Source of the DNA: JADFUS01 sp036653215
GTDB taxonomy: Bacteria > Bacteroidota > Bacteroidia > Bacteroidales > Rikenellaceae
Length of the DNA stretch: 10,223 nucleotides
NCBI GenBank assembly: GCA_036653215.1
Contig: JAVVUK010000059.1
Span: forward strand, 1 to 10,223
Direction of reading: 5' to 3'
The first letter of the stretch is position 1. Each line of letters starts with the position of its first letter. The notes under the pieces are model-generated. The model had not been told where the DNA came from. It did not search any database and saw nothing but the letters and a program-made list of their open reading frames with translations. Positions 7,361 through 10,223 of this stretch are shown here, one piece after another. A program made the position numbers and the translations under genes.

Positions 7361-8899
7361 ATGATTGACAACGAACTGTTCGATATTTCTAAACATAATT
7401 CCCAAAAGGTTTATCTCAAAGGAGAGATACACGATATCAAGGTAGGAATGAGAAGCATTCACCTTGTATCGGGAGAGGATTTTATGGTCTATGACACTTC
7501 AGGCATTTATTCTGAAAAAGGCTATAAGATAGATGTCACAAAAGGTGTTCCTAAGGTTCGCCAATCGTGGATCGAGAAAAGGGCTAAAGAAGAGGGAGGA
7601 GCAAAGACTCAGCTTTGGTATGCTCGTCACGGCATCATAACTCCAGAGATGGAATATGTCGCAATTCGTGAAAATCAAGGTCTAACATCGGGGAATATCT
7701 TTACTGCCGAAATGGTGAGAGAAGAAATTGCAAATGGACGTGCCATAATCCCATCAAGCAACAAACATCCAGAAAGCGAACCTATGATTATAGGTCGTAA
7801 ATTCCTCGTTAAGATAAACGCTAACATCGGGAACTCAGCTCTCGGCTCTTCAATTGAAGAGGAGGTAGAAAAGGCTCTTTGGTCGATAAAATGGGGGGCT
7901 GACACTGTGATGGACCTTTCAACAGGTAAAAATATACACGCCACACGTGAAGCGATAATCCGCAACACTCCTGTGCCAATAGGAACTGTCCCTATGTATC
8001 AAGCCTTAGAAAAGGTAAAAGGGAAAATTGAAGATCTTACTTTTGACATATTCTATGACACTATTGTCGAACAATGTGAACAAGGAGTCGACTATGTAAC
8101 CATCCATGCCGGACTTCTAAAGAAACACGTTGAATATGCTAAGAGCCGCACCACAGGTATTGTCTCACGTGGAGGATCAATCCTTGCAAAATGGATGAGC
8201 ATCAACAATCAAGAGAATTTTATATACACCAACTTTGAAAAGATATGTCTCTTGCTTAAAAAATATGACGTTGCCTTTTCGCTTGGTGATGGGATGCGTC
8301 CTGGTTCTATTGCCGACGCAAACGACGCTGCACAATTTGGTGAATTGGAAACTCTCGGTGAGCTCACAAAAATAGCATGGAAACATGATGTTCAAGTTAT
8401 TGTAGAGGGTCCCGGTCATGTGCCTATGGATATGATAAAGGAAAATATGGACAAGCAGATCGAATGTTGTGACAACGCTCCTTTCTATACCTTAGGACCT
8501 CTTGTTTCAGATATAGGAGCAGGGTATGATCATATTACTTCTGCAATTGGAGCCGCAATGATAGGCTGGTATGGAACCGCCATGCTGTGTTATGTGACAC
8601 GTAAGGAACACCTAAGCCTGCCTAACAAAGACGACGTTCGTGAAGGGGTGGTTACATATAAATTAGCTGCTCATGCGGCAGACATAGCCAAAGGACATCC
8701 TGCGGCAAAACAACGAGACTTAAAGATGAGCCAAGCACGATATGCTTTCCATTGGAGAGACCAATTTAACCTATCGCTTGACCCTGACAGAGCATCCGAA
8801 TATCACCACGAGATGATGAGTGGCGAAGATTCTGACTTTTGCGCCATGTGTGGACCAAGCTTCTGTGCAATGAAAATAACAAAATCTATAAAAGACTAA
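7361..8899 (+). CDS. thiC: Phosphomethylpyrimidine synthase
   Basis: A radical SAM enzyme that rearranges aminoimidazole ribotide into HMP phosphate, the pyrimidine half of thiamine. Conserved family blocks are visible: VYDTSG, RENQG, NANIGNSA, WGADTVMDLSTG, NTPVPIGTVPMYQALEK, the VDYVTIHAG strand, SRGGSI, SLGDGMRPGS, VEGPGHVPM, and LGPLVSDIGAGYDHI with the following GA repeat. The C-terminal iron-sulfur motif is C-x2-C-x4-C (Cys494, Cys497, Cys502), the ThiC-specific cluster site. I choose the ATG at 7361, giving 512 residues; an in-frame TTG at 7319 lies upstream of the -7 element and cannot be the start. The protein is shorter than E. coli ThiC (631), mainly at the N-terminus, and ends soon after the cluster motif. 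No other thiamine gene is adjacent. tyrS follows after 7 bases. No TPP riboswitch is visible upstream. Confidence 0.97.
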   Translation: MIDNELFDISKHNSQKVYLKGEIHDIKVGMRSIHLVSGEDFMVYDTSGIYSEKGYKIDVTKGVPKVRQSWIEKRAKEEGGAKTQLWYARHGIITPEMEYVAIRENQGLTSGNIFTAEMVREEIANGRAIIPSSNKHPESEPMIIGRKFLVKINANIGNSALGSSIEEEVEKALWSIKWGADTVMDLSTGKNIHATREAIIRNTPVPIGTVPMYQALEKVKGKIEDLTFDIFYDTIVEQCEQGVDYVTIHAGLLKKHVEYAKSRTTGIVSRGGSILAKWMSINNQENFIYTNFEKICLLLKKYDVAFSLGDGMRPGSIADANDAAQFGELETLGELTKIAWKHDVQVIVEGPGHVPMDMIKENMDKQIECCDNAPFYTLGPLVSDIGAGYDHITSAIGAAMIGWYGTAMLCYVTRKEHLSLPNKDDVREGVVTYKLAAHAADIAKGHPAAKQRDLKMSQARYAFHWRDQFNLSLDPDRASEYHHEMMSGEDSDFCAMCGPSFCAMKITKSIKD

Positions 8900-8906
8900 A
8901 AGACGA

Positions 8907-10205
8907 ATGGACTTTATAAAAGAGCTTCAATGGAGGGGCATGATCCAAGACATGATGCCCGGTGTAGACGAACTACTACAAAAAGAGATGGTAACCGCCT
9001 ATGTGGGCATTGACCCTACGGCAGACTCTCTACACATAGGACACTTGGTTAGCCTTATGATAATGAAACACTTTCAACGATGTGGACACAAGCCTATAAT
9101 CCTCTTAGGGGGTGCAACAGGCATGATTGGCGACCCATCTGGCAAATCAAACGAACGCAACTTGTTAGATGAGCCCACCTTAAGACACAACCAAAAATGT
9201 ATTAAAGAACAAATATCAAAACTCATAGATTTTAATTCTGGTCACGAAAATGGAGCTGAGCTTGTAAACAACTACGATTGGATGAAAGAACAGTCGTTCT
9301 TAGGGTTTATACGTGATATAGGCAAGCTGATCACCGTGAATTACATGATGAGCAAAGACTCTGTCAAAAAGCGTTTCAGTGGCGAAGGAGAGGGTATGTC
9401 GTTTACCGAATTTACATATCAACTTGTTCAAGGCTTTGACTTTCTTACCCTTTATGAGACTAAAAACTGTAAGATGCAGATGGGTGGCTCAGACCAATGG
9501 GGCAACATAACCACCGGAACAGAACTTATACGTCGTAAATTAGGCGTTGAAGCGACAGCATACGGAATTACTTGTCCTCTGATAAAAAAGGCGGATGGGA
9601 CAAAATTTGGGAAGACCGAGAGCGGCAATATCTGGCTTGATGCACGTTATACATCGCCATATAAATTTTACCAATTTTGGCTTAACACAAGCGATGAAGA
9701 TGCAGAGCGATATATCAAGATCTTCACTACCCTAACACAACAAGAGATCGGAGTACTCATTGCCGAACAACATGAAGCACCACACCTAAGGGCTCTACAA
9801 CGTCGTTTGGCAAAAGAGATCACTTGTATGATACATTCCCAAGCGGAGTATGACAAAGCCGTTGAAGCCTCAAACATCTTATTTGGCAAGGCGAGCCTTG
9901 AAGCATTAAGAAGCCTTGACGAAGAGACTCTACTTCAGATTTTCGAGGGAGTTCCTCAATTTCATGTTTCTAAGTCAGACCTTGAAAATGGAGATGTCTC
10001 GTTTATCGATATGTTCGCCGAAAAGAGTAACATCTTCCCCTCAAAAGGAGAACTTAAACGTCTTATCAAAGGCGGCGGCATAGCTATGAATACCCAAAAG
10101 GTTGAAGACGGAGACAAGAAATTAACTACCGAAGACCTAATAGCCTCAAAATACATTATCGTACAAAAAGGAAAGAAAAATTATAATTTAGTCATAATAG
10201 ACTAA
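8907..10205 (+). CDS. tyrS: Tyrosyl-tRNA synthetase
   Basis: Cytoplasmic class I synthetase that charges tRNA-Tyr. The 432-residue protein is full length for the bacterial TyrRS family. Visible are GIDPTADSLHIGHL with the HIGH signature at residues 43-46, GGATGMIGDPSGK, NNYDW, SFTEFTYQLVQGFDF, the tyrosine-pocket segment GGSDQWGNI, and the KMSKS-equivalent KFGKT at 233-237. The C-terminal S4 RNA-binding domain spans roughly residues 365-430 (from KGELKRLIKGGG to KKNYNLVI). The start ATG lies 7 bases after the thiC stop, with no promoter between, so it is probably co-transcribed from the thiC promoter. No Shine-Dalgarno sequence is evident. The remaining 18 bases of the window hold no recognisable feature, so whether more genes follow in this operon is unknown. 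Confidence 0.97.
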   Translation: MDFIKELQWRGMIQDMMPGVDELLQKEMVTAYVGIDPTADSLHIGHLVSLMIMKHFQRCGHKPIILLGGATGMIGDPSGKSNERNLLDEPTLRHNQKCIKEQISKLIDFNSGHENGAELVNNYDWMKEQSFLGFIRDIGKLITVNYMMSKDSVKKRFSGEGEGMSFTEFTYQLVQGFDFLTLYETKNCKMQMGGSDQWGNITTGTELIRRKLGVEATAYGITCPLIKKADGTKFGKTESGNIWLDARYTSPYKFYQFWLNTSDEDAERYIKIFTTLTQQEIGVLIAEQHEAPHLRALQRRLAKEITCMIHSQAEYDKAVEASNILFGKASLEALRSLDEETLLQIFEGVPQFHVSKSDLENGDVSFIDMFAEKSNIFPSKGELKRLIKGGGIAMNTQKVEDGDKKLTTEDLIASKYIIVQKGKKNYNLVIID

Positions 10206-10223
10206 TAAGCAATATATAAATAG

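Overview
The window looks like an AT-rich chromosomal segment from a member of the Bacteroidota, probably Bacteroidales. Three things point that way. Two clear promoters of the Bacteroides type (TTTG, 19 bases, TAnnTTTG) are present. Ribosome binding sites are almost absent. One gene encodes a lipoprotein whose mature N-terminus is Cys-Gly-Asp-Asp-Asp-Glu, as in surface-exported Bacteroidota lipoproteins. A run of ten Ns at 6849-6858 shows that this is a draft assembly. I see no RNA genes, insertion sequences, phage genes or CRISPR array.

Left block (1-2946, + strand): a 5'-truncated membrane protein of the LtaS/alkaline-phosphatase type, then a PAP2-family membrane phosphatase 5 bases later, then endonuclease III (nth) overlapping the PAP2 gene by 23 bases. 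This is probably one transcript, and it ends at a perfect 17-bp hairpin. The first two genes fit an envelope head-group transferase paired with a phospholipid or isoprenyl-phosphate phosphatase. nth appears to be a passenger.

Middle block (3027-7138, - strand): a large multidomain surface lipoprotein gene, a 12-bp terminator, then glnS with its own short upstream region. The lipoprotein gene appears as two frames only because the ten-N gap is not a multiple of three. A repeated protein motif on its 3' side shows that it is one gene of roughly 777 residues, with about four beta-sandwich repeats, a divergent fifth and a C-terminal GEVED-like domain.

Right block (7361-10205, + strand): thiC (HMP-phosphate synthase) and tyrS (tyrosyl-tRNA synthetase), 7 bases apart and probably co-transcribed. 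The thiC promoter faces away from the lipoprotein promoter across a 222-base AT-rich spacer. The two promoters have the same spacing and the same -7 octamer, and an 18-bp palindrome lies between them. The thiC leader is too short to hold a TPP riboswitch.

Most of the window is conserved housekeeping sequence. I did not find an undescribed system. The points most worth checking are the PAP2 protein with an altered third catalytic motif, the uncharacterised surface lipoprotein, the thiC leader without a riboswitch, and the shared design of the divergent promoters.
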